From: Istiophorus platypterus
Taxonomy: Eukaryota; Chordata; Actinopteri; Istiophoriformes; Istiophoridae
DNA: 64,000 nucleotides
Assembly: GCA_016859345.1 (NCBI GenBank)
Contig: CM029111.1
Location: 10,846,714-10,910,713, forward strand
Direction: 5' to 3'
Positions 24,205 through 36,700 of this stretch are shown here, in pieces (the stretch's first letter is position 1; each line of letters begins with the position of its first letter). The notes under the pieces are model-generated. The model worked only from the letters and a program-made list of their open reading frames with translations. It searched no databases and was not told the DNA's origin. A program made the translations under genes and the position numbers.

Positions 24205-24560
24205 TAGCGCAATTTTGTAGCTTTTAGTGAAATGTCTCAACAACTGCTAGATGGATTGCCATAAAATTCGGTATACATATTTATGTTTTCCAAAGAATGA
24301 GTCATAGCTTCAGTAGAATTTAATTTGCCCAGTACTTTGGTCTATGGCTAAATACCTGAAAAACTAATATTTCCATCTGCCTGAATTTTGTAGTCTACTG
24401 CTACTTAGTTAATGTTAACATTAACAAAGATGGTAAGCATCATACTTGCTAAACATAAGCATGTTAACATTGTCATTGTGAGCATGTTAGCATGTGGCTC
24501 AAAACACTACCATGCCTCAGTACAGCCTCACAGAGCCTCTAATGTGGCTACAGACTCCTG
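24205..24560 (+). repeat. Dispersed repeat family 2, copy 1
   Basis: Contains 'tctcaacaactgctagatgg', 'gagcatgttagcatgtggct' and 'tacagcctcacagagcctct'. Related segments occur at 24735-24915 and 51735-51850. It resembles a repeat widespread in percomorph fishes; the class is unknown to me. Confidence 0.6.
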
Positions 24561-24734
24561 TCTGGGCTATCAATGGTAACTTGTGATTATCGTTCATTTA
24601 TGGATGTGGTCAGCATTTTTGTGTGGAAATTTCTTTTTCTTAGTAGCGGCGTCACTTTGTCTAATCACATAAAATCAATATAAAACAGATTTTTGATATT
24701 TAAGATTAAGATTTTTTTTGTGATATTTTTATGG

Positions 24735-24915
24735 CAGAAAATGGCTAAAGCTAACAATACTGCCATCAGCCTCAATTGTACTTTTTGTTTACTGCTAATT
24801 AGCAAATGTTAGCATGCTAAGATGTTAAATGATATATGCCACCATTATATCTATTAAGCTTCATCATTGAAAGCATGTTATCATGCTATTATGCATTTAT
24901 CTCAAGGCACTAACA
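24735..24915 (+). repeat. Dispersed repeat family 2, copy 2
   Basis: Contains 'gctaattagcaaatgttagc' and 'gaaagcatgttatcatgcta', corresponding to the middle of copy 1. May be the other part of one broken element with copy 1. Confidence 0.55.
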
Positions 24916-25456
24916 TTTCAGAGAAAGTGTAACATCCATAGTTTGCATACTTGTATTCATTTCATCAAAGGAAAAGACGGAGAGAAATGTGTCTGTGAAC
25001 AGAAACTCAAAATGTGAAGATCTGCTTGGACAGCATGGTACTGAATGAACCACAGCATCTGTTTATTGATGATATGCTTGACCACTTTTCTACTGTGCAC
25101 AATCCATGTTTAAAACACTCAATGTTTACTCTGCTCACTTACAGTACAACAAGAATGAATCCTGGAGCATAAAAAGGGGGATAAGATTTCAAAGCACGGT
25201 ACATAAATATGAGTGAGTTTACATGCACAAAGAGAATCAGTGAAGAGTTTTTTTTTCCTTTGCTACTTTTGCTTGAAGGCCGGTGCTGATAGGATCAGGG
25301 TATGGAGGCAAGGCAGACTAGTAGAAAACAGTTTTACAGTACAGTACTTGGTTTCCATCACATCACCAAATGAAGAGAAGCAGAGAAACGGTTGCTATGC
25401 TGAGAGAGAAAGAGAGAGAGAGAGGGAGAGAGAGCGAGCGAGCTACATGGAAACAA

Positions 25457-25466
25457 TTTATTTATT
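25457..25466 (-). terminator. fgd3: Candidate fgd3 poly(A) signals
   Basis: Two overlapping TTTATT motifs on the plus strand (AATAAA on the coding strand), about 950 bases past the fgd3 stop. Motif-based only. Confidence 0.3.
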
Positions 25467-26417
25467 TGTTCCTGAACCTGCAGCACGAGGTCAGAATCGA
25501 AGCCACGTGATCCCGTTCTGGCTGTGTACTCTCATCTGGACGAGTCACAATAATGAAAGAGTGGTAATGGGGTGGAGCTGAGGTCTCAGCTTCCAAAGAC
25601 AATGATAGGGGGGAGTTATTATCAGAATAGGAGAGAGAAGTATGACGAGAGAGTCTGTAAGATCGGGGCTGACAGTGGGAGCATCAGGTGGCCAGCCACA
25701 AGTCTACACATCTGTTTTTTTAAGTTAAAATGTCTTTTTTTTCTTTGTTTCCTTACATCACGCTATAGTATACATACTGTACAATACCCACTGAACTGCC
25801 AATGTATCCCCATACAGGACTGAAGAGAACAGAGAGGTGGCACAGGTTTCTTACACTAACATTCAATACTTAATAAACATGGGAGTGGGCTCACACTCTA
25901 ACATACACACACACATATATACACACACACACACACTCGCACAAATGGTAAGACAAACATTTAAGAGTTAATGCTTCACAACACAGTCGCATAATGTACA
26001 AGGAACTTCATCTTTAGAAAAAAAATCATACAGGAAACTTATTCAGCTATATTACAAATAAAACACAAGTTCTTCAAAGATCCTCTCCGGTCGTTGAAAA
26101 GACTGAGAGAAATAAAATATCCTAACCACACATACATACAGTGGCATTGGTGGCATGATAGCATAGTCCTTCTTCTAATTGAGAGAGATTTCGAAAGATG
26201 GAAAGAGGGGAGGAAGTAGATGTGTGGTCATGACGATAAGATTGAAGTGGCATAGGAAGGACTGAGTGGTCCTCTCAAAAGGAAAAAAACAAAACAAAAA
26301 CAAAAACAAAAAGTGCCAAGGTAAAGTGAATTCAAGTAATGTGTGCTCTATACACAGGAGAAGGAGGGAAGGAGGAGGGAGAAGGGGGGTGGGAGTCCTT
26401 TGGCTCCAACATGGCCA

Positions 26418-26663
26418 TTACTGGCTCTTCCTGTGTTCAGTCAGGCTCATCGATGCGTCTGTGGGTAATTCTCCGCGGGCAGCTTTGGAGAGGACGTCCA
26501 ACCACTTGGCCTGAAGTTCTGCATCTTGGGCACTTAAGAGCAAAGTTTGCTGGGTGTGACTGAGTCGGAACACGTGTTTGACCTCCGACTTTTCGGCTGC
26601 CGATGGCGGTATCGCGCTCACCTCAAAGCCAGGTAGGGGCACCGCCCGCGCCGTCTTGGAGTC
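26418..26663 (-). CDS. fgd3: fgd3 last exon (PH2 C-terminal half, stop)
   Basis: Acceptor tttttttccag; 81 codons and stop. Encodes DSKTARAVPLPGFEVSAIPP, the second half of PH2 with the closing helix AELQAKWLDVLSKAARGE, and a short tail ending TEHRKSQ. Confidence 0.93.
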   Translation of the reverse strand, partial: DSKTARAVPLPGFEVSAIPPSAAEKSEVKHVFRLSHTQQTLLLSAQDAELQAKWLDVLSKAARGELPTDASMSLTEHRKSQ

Positions 26664-27733
26664 CTGGAAAAAAACAAACAAACAAACAAACAAAAAAAAA
26701 AACAAAACAAAAAACCACAAACAAACAAACAAACAAAAAACAAAACAGTATGTCAATCAAAAGAAATCTGGTAGCATTTAAAATTGGGTTTCTCTTGAAT
26801 AAGCATTAGTTTAGGGAACAAGGATTATATACACTGAATACAGCATGTCCTTCAGCTGCAGCAGAATATATTCCACCAGGCATGTATAATAAACCGTTTC
26901 CCTCTTCCTCTCTCCCTCTCTCTCTGTATAATCATGAAATGCTCGTTCAACTCCCATTAATCCTAATCTTTGGAATGGCAGCTTTCTGCAGTGGGATTGG
27001 GATATTAGTCTTGGAAATGAAACCCGGAGAGGTTTTAACAGGCAGACTTCCCTTCTGTGCCATTCACTACAGTATGAGTTACAGTCTCTCGTGGAAAGCT
27101 TTCCAAACTTGATTGCTTAGGGATTTTCATTATTTGAAGCAATCATGTTAACCCCTCGTTATATGCATCTCCTTGGGATGTTCTGGTCAGATTTATTACT
27201 ACACACAGACCCAAGATTTAAAGGAATTACAGTAAATCCGATGAGTTGCTTCATCTGGCCAGTTCAACCTACGACCCAGTCACACGGAGGAGTAGCGGCT
27301 ATACCTGGCGGCGGCTATACCTGAGGTCAGGTTCAGGACAACAAAATCCTCCTGGCCCAAATCTACAGAGCACAGACAACCTGGCACAGGCAGGATTGGA
27401 TTGATCTGACTTAAACACACTCAGTGATGTGCTCAGACGCTATACTGTACAGATGTCCCGCCGCAAAAAGAGGAAGCAGGCCGGATGTATAGGAATGCCA
27501 GATGGGTGAAATAGAGGATCAGCAGATGTAAGCGATGACTGAAGCACACTGGTTGCATAACCACGTGGGTGAAGTTTTGCAAACTTTATTTTTCTTTATT
27601 TAAACAATGTTTTAAGCAAAAAGGGATCTATGTATATTAAGTAATGACTGTATAAAAGAAATAAAGGGTAGAGTATAGGTACTTAAAATATATAATCCTA
27701 ACACAGATGAAAAAGTTGTATATTTTGTAATTA

Positions 27734-27782
<49 letters not shown>

Positions 27783-30700
27783 GTGTGTGCACACACGTTT
27801 TTAACTCTTACCTGCCCACTACTCTGCAAGTATAGCACTAGTGGCTCAGTCTTGGTGACAGCCGCCCACATCTTGCTCCAGCTCTTCCCTTTCTCCTGCA
27901 CTTGGAGGTGGCCGCAAAGTAAACAGTTCTCACCTGTTAGAGATGTTTGTCTCTAAAAAGATACAATAATACAGAATTATACACAGTACAAGGAGTCCAA
28001 CCATTTTGATATATACATATGTAAAACAAGTACACAACTGAGGTAACCAGAAAGCACATCCTTTACTGTAAAGACTGCCTGGCGGACGAGTGATCAGTGA
28101 TTCATTTTGCTTCATAACTGACTAAAAACTGAATATTGAACCGAATAGTACAATTTAATCTTGATTTTAAATCACTTTGTAACCCTGTTTTGAATTATAA
28201 TAATTGATTTGAATTAGTATGCACTTGAAATCCATCTGGAGATTTAATTTTGATGAGCAAACGATGGCGCAGATCTACTGCGGTTCACAATTACATAATG
28301 ACAATGTAGGACACAGTGAGATTTGCACATGGACATGTGTTCAGCTCCTGCTGCCCCTTGTCAAGCCCTTGTGCGGCCTACCGCTCCCCCATGTGGTGAC
28401 CACTCTCACCACAGGTGAGGTTTTTTTTTTTTCCCCCCTCCTTGGCAATCCTGTCATTGAGGCACTGGACTGAATGAACCCAAATCAGAATCATACAACA
28501 AGATCAGCATTATATATTTAGACAGTATCATTCTGTCAGCTTTTCAGCGTAACCAGATAGGGTGTACATCTATTCACAGAAAGTCTCAGACAAAGTCCCA
28601 GACGGACAGACAGAAAGACAGACAGTAGCACAGGCAATTAGAGCAGCCAGACTGTCAAGTCAGCGGAGGCTGTTCCTACTTAAGCTGAGATCTCTTTATC
28701 ATATTAGTCATCAGCGCGGGATTAGTTGATCTTTCAAAGTGATTACAGTATATTCAAACCTATACATATGCAGCACGTATAAAATCCAAGTATGTACAAT
28801 GATTTAAGACCACACATACTTTAATATTCAACAGAGACAGTGTACTGCACTTAATAAACACACTACCGTGCTTTGTTTTTATTGCCATCAGTGCAGTCTG
28901 GCAGCTGAAGTTTAGTTGACATTGAGCACTGGTACACAAGGAGAGACGGATCTCATTGGACAGGCAAAAACCGAGGCAGAAAAAACTATTAGGAACATGC
29001 TGTGCAGTCTTCCTCAGCGTGCAGGTGATTTTGTTTTTGTTTGTCTTCAAACGTCTAACCTCAGGCGCAGCTTTCCTTTTCTGTTCACTAACGCCGAAAT
29101 TCTCCAGGCTGAGGGTGGCTTCGAAACACTCTGGGCACACTCGGCTTGTTTTGTTGTCCAAGGTCTTTGAGCACTTTGCACAGATGGCCTGCAGAAGGAC
29201 AGAGAGGCAGCGTTGAGAAACTACTCAGTTGTTAACAGTTAATTGTTAGAAAGAAATTTTCCACTTGTTCTGTGACGTCTCTCTTCATCCTCTCTTTTCT
29301 ACATCCCACCAAAACATGTGCCCAAATTTCTCTTGTTCCGTCTGTGCTCACCGCTCCACAGGACTTGCAGTGATGTTTGCGCTTGGTGAAATGGAAGCTC
29401 TCGTTGCAGCCTTTACATGTTTGCTTCTCTTTCTCCTTTTTCCTGGAACTTTTCTGAAAAAACAAAACAAAACACAGGCGTCGTGTGTCAAGGTCACCAG
29501 CCTCTTCAGCACTGCTGAACCAAAGGAATGTCGGATGGCTCGTCTTGCTTCATCCTTTGTTTGACTAGCTGCCTATCTTCAAATTCTCCTTTCTATTGAC
29601 AAAAGACAGAGGCAGACAGAAACCCACACAGACACACTATCCTCCTCTCAAAGACAACTGAAATGGAGATCAGATGGATGTGTCCACAGCTGTACAGACT
29701 GTCAGATTGTTATTACCGGTTCATTGTAGGATGAAGAAAGAAAATTCATCTCCTTTTTATGCAGAGAACAGGAGAGCCGTCTGTGTTTTTTCAGTGGGCT
29801 GCTTAATGAGAAAAAAAAGGGTTTTCTTCCCTTTTTTTTTAGATAAGAGAAGCAGATAGATCCATTGCTATTGTCTACCCAGCATTATTACCATCGCCAC
29901 AATCATCCAGCCTGAAATCCATGTGCATTAGGATAACCTGAGCACAATCACCAAGCAATGGTCCTTGTCCTCTGCTCACAATGTTGCCTCAATGTTTTTA
30001 TTAATTTTTACCTAAAAATACCAGACTTTAAAAAAAAAAAAGATATGAAATCATTTAAACCTATTTATCAATGCAAATCTATATTTTTTAAAAATTTAAT
30101 TTAGAGTAAAGTTACTTCAAAAAAAAGTTTCAGTCGGTTTTACCTTTACACACACAGGTGTTTCCACGTAATTAGCCTGATGAGGCCACTTCTTAAGCAT
30201 GTGTGGGAATTTATAGACTGAGCCTGAGTGACCCTTTGTTTTTTTCCTCGCACCTGTTAAGGCGGGACATCTTTCCCCTTATCACCCTCATTAGTACATG
30301 GAGCAGGTAATGGTGTCAGAATCCGGCAGCTAATGAGTACGAGGTGTGCTAGCTTATTCATCAGTTGCATCAATTAGCCCTGCAGTGCTCATACAACGAT
30401 GCACAACACCGCATACATTTCAACACACTTCAAACACCAAACACTCTCTACCCAAACGTCCTTTCTTCCTTAGGAGATTTTGGACTTCTGTTCAAAATCT
30501 GCTAATGAGACTCCCCCTCTCCTCCTCTAAGATGCTCTGTCTTACAAACACATTGGGCCGGTAACAAGATCAGTATAACTGATACCAGTGAGCAATAAAC
30601 CATTCTCAGAGCAGATGTTTTGAGTTGTCGCAGCCGGAAAAGCACAGGCGAAACAAATCTAGTTAACAATGGCCCAATTCCATCAAGTGTCCCAGTGATC

Positions 30701-33700
30701 CATGACTGTCAGCCGGCATGGATGATACCAGGACCACGGCACTTGCTCACCTAAACTGAATGCTGTCATTTTTAATGACATCTATTACAATTGTGCTTTA
30801 ACAGCTATGACAAACACAAAAATTCGGCAGGCTCACCTCGTAGTTATTGGTTGTGTTATTAGCTGTGTTTTCTTGACACATTTTTTGGAGTAACTCTACT
30901 CTTATATACACCCAAAAGCTACTTTTCTTCCCCTGTGACACTAACTTAACTCTAGTTTACATTAGATTAATTCTTCTGGCAATGAGATAGCTCAGAAAAT
31001 CTTGGTTATCAAAAGTTAAGCAGAAAATGGGAAAAAAAATGTGCTGTTGATTTTGCCCAAGGCTCCCTCTAAATAAGTCTCGTTATCCAATTAAATAACT
31101 TTTGAAATAAAATTATAAAACCAGATATTATCTCTTCATTAAATAAATCATAATATAATGGACGTTAAGAGAAAAACTGGATTGCTAAGCAGACAAAGCA
31201 GGCAAATGCCCCAGGGCCCCAGAAATTCAGGGGACCTGAGGGCTTTAGGTTCAACATGTGGCAATTTCGTTTGTGGTAATTTGATTAATATTCCAGTTAG
31301 TTTTATAATACTGTGTGCACAACATTAGCCCACTAGAAAACACGGTGGTCTTAATATGACACATCTATTATTACAAAATATTGAAGTCTCTTCTTATATG
31401 GTTAAAATCTAGTCTGAAGAAGTTTGTTATTTATATGGTTTTGGTGCATATTCATAAATGAATGCGTGCTTGATTATGTTACAAGCTGGTCAATAATAAC
31501 TAATTCAAACAGAATGCAGGCAGTGGGAGAAATGGGAAACGCAGTAAGGGCCCACACCTCATTTTTGCCCCGGGGGACCCCTGCGGGGTTAAGTGACCTC
31601 AGATATGACCTACTTGGACAGTGCTCAGACTCTAAACCAGTTTTCATGCCAGGTGACAATAAGTGTTATTTCTGTATAGTAGTATCTCACCCTTTCATGC
31701 ACTCTTTCACTGTCTGAGTCCATGGATGTGTTGCACCAGGGACCCTGTAGAGAAGAACCACAGATAATTAACTTTGGTACCTCACAGTATGTGGAGCGAT
31801 AGCAGCTTCCTCCTGCAGTCAGATATCTCTACCACTAGGTGTCAGCCTGGACCCGCTGAATCTTGTCCTCTGGCTTGTGTCAAGTTACGTTTGGCCGGGG
31901 TCCAGTTCTAGCCAACCCCAAAGTGGGTCAAAGCAGATCCATAAGAGTTTTGTATACACTTTGACTTGGGCTCTCCCTATTAGGTCATGAGAGAGTTCTG
32001 GGAGAGGAGACTTGAAGGCGCTACATGCGCGACTGTCAGGACGGAAAGAAAGAGCTTCTTTATGAGTGTGCTTTCTGAGTATGTTACTACCACATCCATA
32101 GATGGAGAGCTGTTTAAGCCGACAAAGACCAGACTATGACGAACTCGTTTTGTGTATCACTAGGCTCCCGTGATTCACTGAATGGGACGACCTGCTAATT
32201 GACTGATAACTGAACTGACTGGCTGATGGAGGGGGCGACTGACCGGTGACTCAGGGAGATGGTCATCTTCTCGGGAGAAGGAGCTGTTGAAAGCTTTATT
32301 GAATGTTTCGCTGTTTTGCTTGTGCCTTTCGATGGTGGCCAGGATCACCTAAGAGTCGTAAGAGATTCAGAGGAGAAAGGAGGAGGGATGGGGAGGTGAG
32401 AGAGGGAAAACAAAGAGAAGAGATGGATTATTGATTAGATACCTCTGCATCTGAATGCATTTATTCTTTTTGTGCTTGTCATGAGACCAAAGGCAGTGAC
32501 CAAAGGCAGACCAAACAGCTGCATGATTTAAAAGCATCTGATCTTATGTTATGTGTCCTACAGAATCTATTTCTCAGCTTAAAAGGATTAAAGTGACTGA
32601 AGTGAAATAGATTAGATAAAAGGATGTGGAAAGCCGCCTTTTCTCACTCTGCCTAAACGGGAAACATAGCGAGCGTCTGTGGCACGCTGTCTGGCCTGAA
32701 CATGCACCAAACGAATGACAGAAGTAGTGACATCACAGCTCCTAAAGCATCATGGTCCTACTGCTACAACCTCAATGCCAGTGTCAGAGTTTGAGTTTAT
32801 ATTCCAGGGTTCATCAGCTTTTCTGAATTCTCCATCCGTTCATTCCAGCCCCTCTTTTGTCCGTACACACGGACTCAAAACCCACAGAAAAGCTCCCAAG
32901 CCCCCTCTGCATTACGCCCACACACTTTTCCAGCTTGCAAAAATGTTTTAATCAGCTTTACTCTGATGAAACGGGCTAAATGAACAATAATGAGGGCTTT
33001 AATAGAGAATATAATTCCCAAACACACTGGATAAGTGCTGGGAGGAAATCTTTGCTAATTCCATTCTCCAACAGAGCAGACCCATCAAAGGAATAGGCCC
33101 AAAAATGCTGTATGTGCACATGAGAGACAGACTGTGTGTGTGTGTGTGCATTATATGTATGCTAGCGTGTGTGTGGGATCCTTGCCTGAATCCAATCTTC
33201 CTTCTCCTCAGCTGTCCTGTAAAGCAAATGTAAAAATCGTGAGATTATTTTTTTCTTGATAAATAACTACAGAGCATCACAATGGAATGACTTGGACTAT
33301 TAAGATATTCACCTAAAGTACAGCAATTAGACAATAAACCCAAATTGGAATTGGCATATACGGGGCTCCAAAGTGTTAGATATTAAAAAGGTAGTAAGTA
33401 AGTCGTTATGAAATAAATTAAAATTAAATTAAATTCTATATACAGTATTATTCAAGGAGCTCTGAAGAGCAAAAGCACACAATGGTTTCTCTAGCCAGCA
33501 GCAGCTAGCTTGCATCTGCTGAGCTTCTGGGCAGCAGGGGGCATGTGACTGGCTGAAAGGTGACGGGGTTGGGGACCGGCGACATTATGGAATAAAAGTC
33601 ATGTTATGAAAGAAAATATGACATGAAATAAAACTGTCACTGGGAAAAATGCTGTCAGTTAAATGGTATTTTTATATGGTACTGTGTGGTTTTTAAAAAC

Positions 33701-36700
33701 AGACTTTAGTTTCGTAGATTATTTTAAGTATTTAATGGTTCATTTATATATTTAATTTTATTAATATGATCATTTATATAGGAATGAACTACATATTATA
33801 CAACAAGAGCACATTTTTCAAATCTCAGTTCAGAGTCTATAGTTTTTTGCGGGGTTTTTTGGCAGTTGATTAAAATGTCTTTACCTGGCTTGCAGCTCCA
33901 GTGATCGCTGCTTGCCGATGATGGCAAACGTGTGAGGAACGTTCTGCTTCACATTCTCCTGCACCTGAGGCCAAGACACAGAAGAAATTTGAATTTCACC
34001 CAAGGAGAATAATAAAAAAAAAATCATAAAATAGAAAAAAAAGGATATCAAGTAGGATGAGAAACAGGACTGCACCTCCATGCCAGCGATGTCAATCCTT
34101 TCTCTGACGCTGAACTTCTGTCCCATCAGTCTGAGCTTAGGCACGCAGTATAGCACCATATTGTTGAACTACATCAGAGACAGAAATACTACAGATGATG
34201 AACAGTGCAGATATTAAGGTGGTGAGATAAGAGGCATTCACTTTCAGTCAGATATTTCTTTACTTAAACACTTCAGTCCTCTCACCAAGTAGAGGTATCG
34301 GTCTTGCGCTGTTCCGTTTTTGGCTGACATCTTCTTGATATGTCCTTCTTTGATGAGCTCGTTGGCTGGGTTAACTATGTCCTCTTCTCCCCCAAGCCGC
34401 TCATAAACCTCCAGCAGCTTATTCATCTTCTCCTGCGAACATTCGGCAATGGGATGATGAGGAAAGCAAAAGAGGAAAGACGAGAAGACACTTGAGTGAG
34501 AAGACAGATGGAGCCATAAGCCCAATGCCAGCGGTCTGAGTTATTTTGTTATCAGCTCTCATTTACACATGGGTTTTCCAGTGAAGGCAGAAAACAGGTG
34601 TTAGATATCTTTACCGATTCATAAACACATTTGTCTGCCTAAGTTGTTTAAAGGATGTGAGGAACATGGCCCAGCAGAGGAAAGAGATGAGGAGGATGAG
34701 TGTCAAAAAAAGTTAGTCAGGCTTCCGCAAGCTGTGAAACTCAAGGCAGGAAACAGCAACTTCCTGTCTGTACTAATTCAACCTGTTCATTCCCTCAGAC
34801 AAACGCTTGCATTGTTGCTGACTGACAGTACAGCATCAGCAGCTCTTTGATTAAGTAACACGCATAGCTGTGTTTTATAAAGCTCAATGAGACATTGACA
34901 GAGTGTTGAAATGAGTTTGGAAAGAGACGACAACAAAATGAAAAAACAGAACAGTGAAGTGTGTTGTTGAGCAAGTTCTTACCATTTTCCTGATTGCTGC
35001 ATTGGAGTGGTTAGCTGCAGTAGAGATTAGCTCCAGTGCCTCTGTAATACAAAATGAAAGAAAACAAGATCACGTTTGAGTAAAACTGGCCTTCAAATTT
35101 TCAGATCCTAAAACAATAGAATGATGTACATGAATCTCTCACTGTCTTTGACCCCACAAACACACACATGTGTATTTTGTTTGTTGCTACGGAAAATGAT
35201 AATTGTTGGGTTTTTACACTAATGAGGTTTCACATCTTTAAAAAAGATCAGACACCAAACATGCACATTCTCAACAGTAAATGTACTGTGTGCATCAGAC
35301 TGGCTTTTAGCATGTAGAGAGCACCTGAATCTTAATCATAGCCATGAACAGAAGAGACACATAACCCAGGGAAAATAAGGCCAAGACAACTGCGATAAAC
35401 TGCTTTTTAACGGGAGTAAATGAGAAAATTCCTTTTACTGGGCTCCAAACAAGACAGAGGGGTGAGGTTAAAGCCCTTGTCAATGGAGACAGGGATATGG
35501 GAGGATGGCAAATCATTTAAAAATCGTTTGTTCCCATAAAGAGTCACACATTGACATGAAGCGTGTAATCTGTACTGGGCAGTGGGCGAAAGTACACATG
35601 GAGCACTAATGGCTACTGGAAGCATCAGGGTGAAATTTGCTCGTCTAACAGACGTTAAACTAACAGCTGTATGACTAAAGGGAGCTGAAGCTGCTGAATG
35701 CTCTGCCTTCATCTCCATACTAGATTAAATTAAACAGTTATCCTAATGTCAGCATTACGGAGGTACATAAGAACTGGGCTCCTAAGTTTATTTACTTATT
35801 TGTGCAGGACATATAATTTAATAGACTTTTGTTTTTGTTAATAAAAGTGATTTTTTTTTTACTAAAAAATACATGTTGTACATAGTATATATAAATAATA
35901 ATTTATCATATATGAGTATCTTTGGGATTGAAAGGTCAGTTATGCCAAATTTACAGGCCCTCCTCATCTGTGATAGAAGAGCCAAGACTCTGTTGACCCC
36001 TACCGACTCTCCATGTTGTTACATACTACACTGCCAAGCCTCCACACAACTGTGTGCCTCCACCAAGCCCTTGTTCTGCACAACGCATTTTCTAAATATT
36101 CTGGCTGACAGAAGCCAGGCAGAAATCCAAAAAACACTTTAAAGCATTGAGAACATAAAGCAGTTTTAGGAAAGTCGCTTCCTGGAATCTAATCTCTAAT
36201 CTGGAACCTGTGAAATATTACAGGTCTCTGTGAGTTGTTTTCAGGCGTGTTATAATATAATATGGTACTATACAAAACTAAAAATGTGATGATAATATTG
36301 CATCATAAAAGTAAATCTCAAAAATTGTCTCCCAGATAAGGTTTAAACTGTGTAGGTAAAACTGGACAGGCAAGGAGTCAGAGGGGTAATGTTCTCAAAC
36401 AAGCTGTGTACAACAACAACGCAGGGAATTTCTGGCTCCTTCTGGCTGCTGGAGAGGTTTTGCAGTTTGCGTCCTCTGGACACAAACAATCACAGCTGTT
36501 GGAAAAGTGGCCATTTTCGGTGAGTACAGGGACCAACTCTGTGTATGTCAACTCAGACAATCCAATTTCAGAAGCTTAACAGTTGCCTCCAGACCCTCCA
36601 CTTTCTACTCCCTCTCCACCTGCCCTTGTACAGTCATGCAGTCATATAGCACAAATGTTCATTTGTGCATTATCAATTCAAGTGGACGTGTCTGTGCTCC

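Larger units (their letters stand above)
15654..26417. other. Intergenic region between susd3 and fgd3
   Basis: No coding exon with splice support was seen across about 10.8 kb. It should contain the susd3 upstream control region and the fgd3 3' UTR at its right end. Simple repeats and transposon remnants are listed separately. Short reading frames here show no known domain. Confidence 0.6.

Noticed and set aside
28760..29161. Minus-strand 133-codon frame extending past the FYVE exon
   Set aside because: Only its first part (to 29060) is exon; the rest is intron after the GTTAGA donor and has no FGD similarity.
34244..34525. Minus-strand frame extending past both ends of the DH-PH exon
   Set aside because: Ends beyond 34432 and 34286 are intron. 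The exon borders are fixed by AG/GT sites and by similarity to FGD3.
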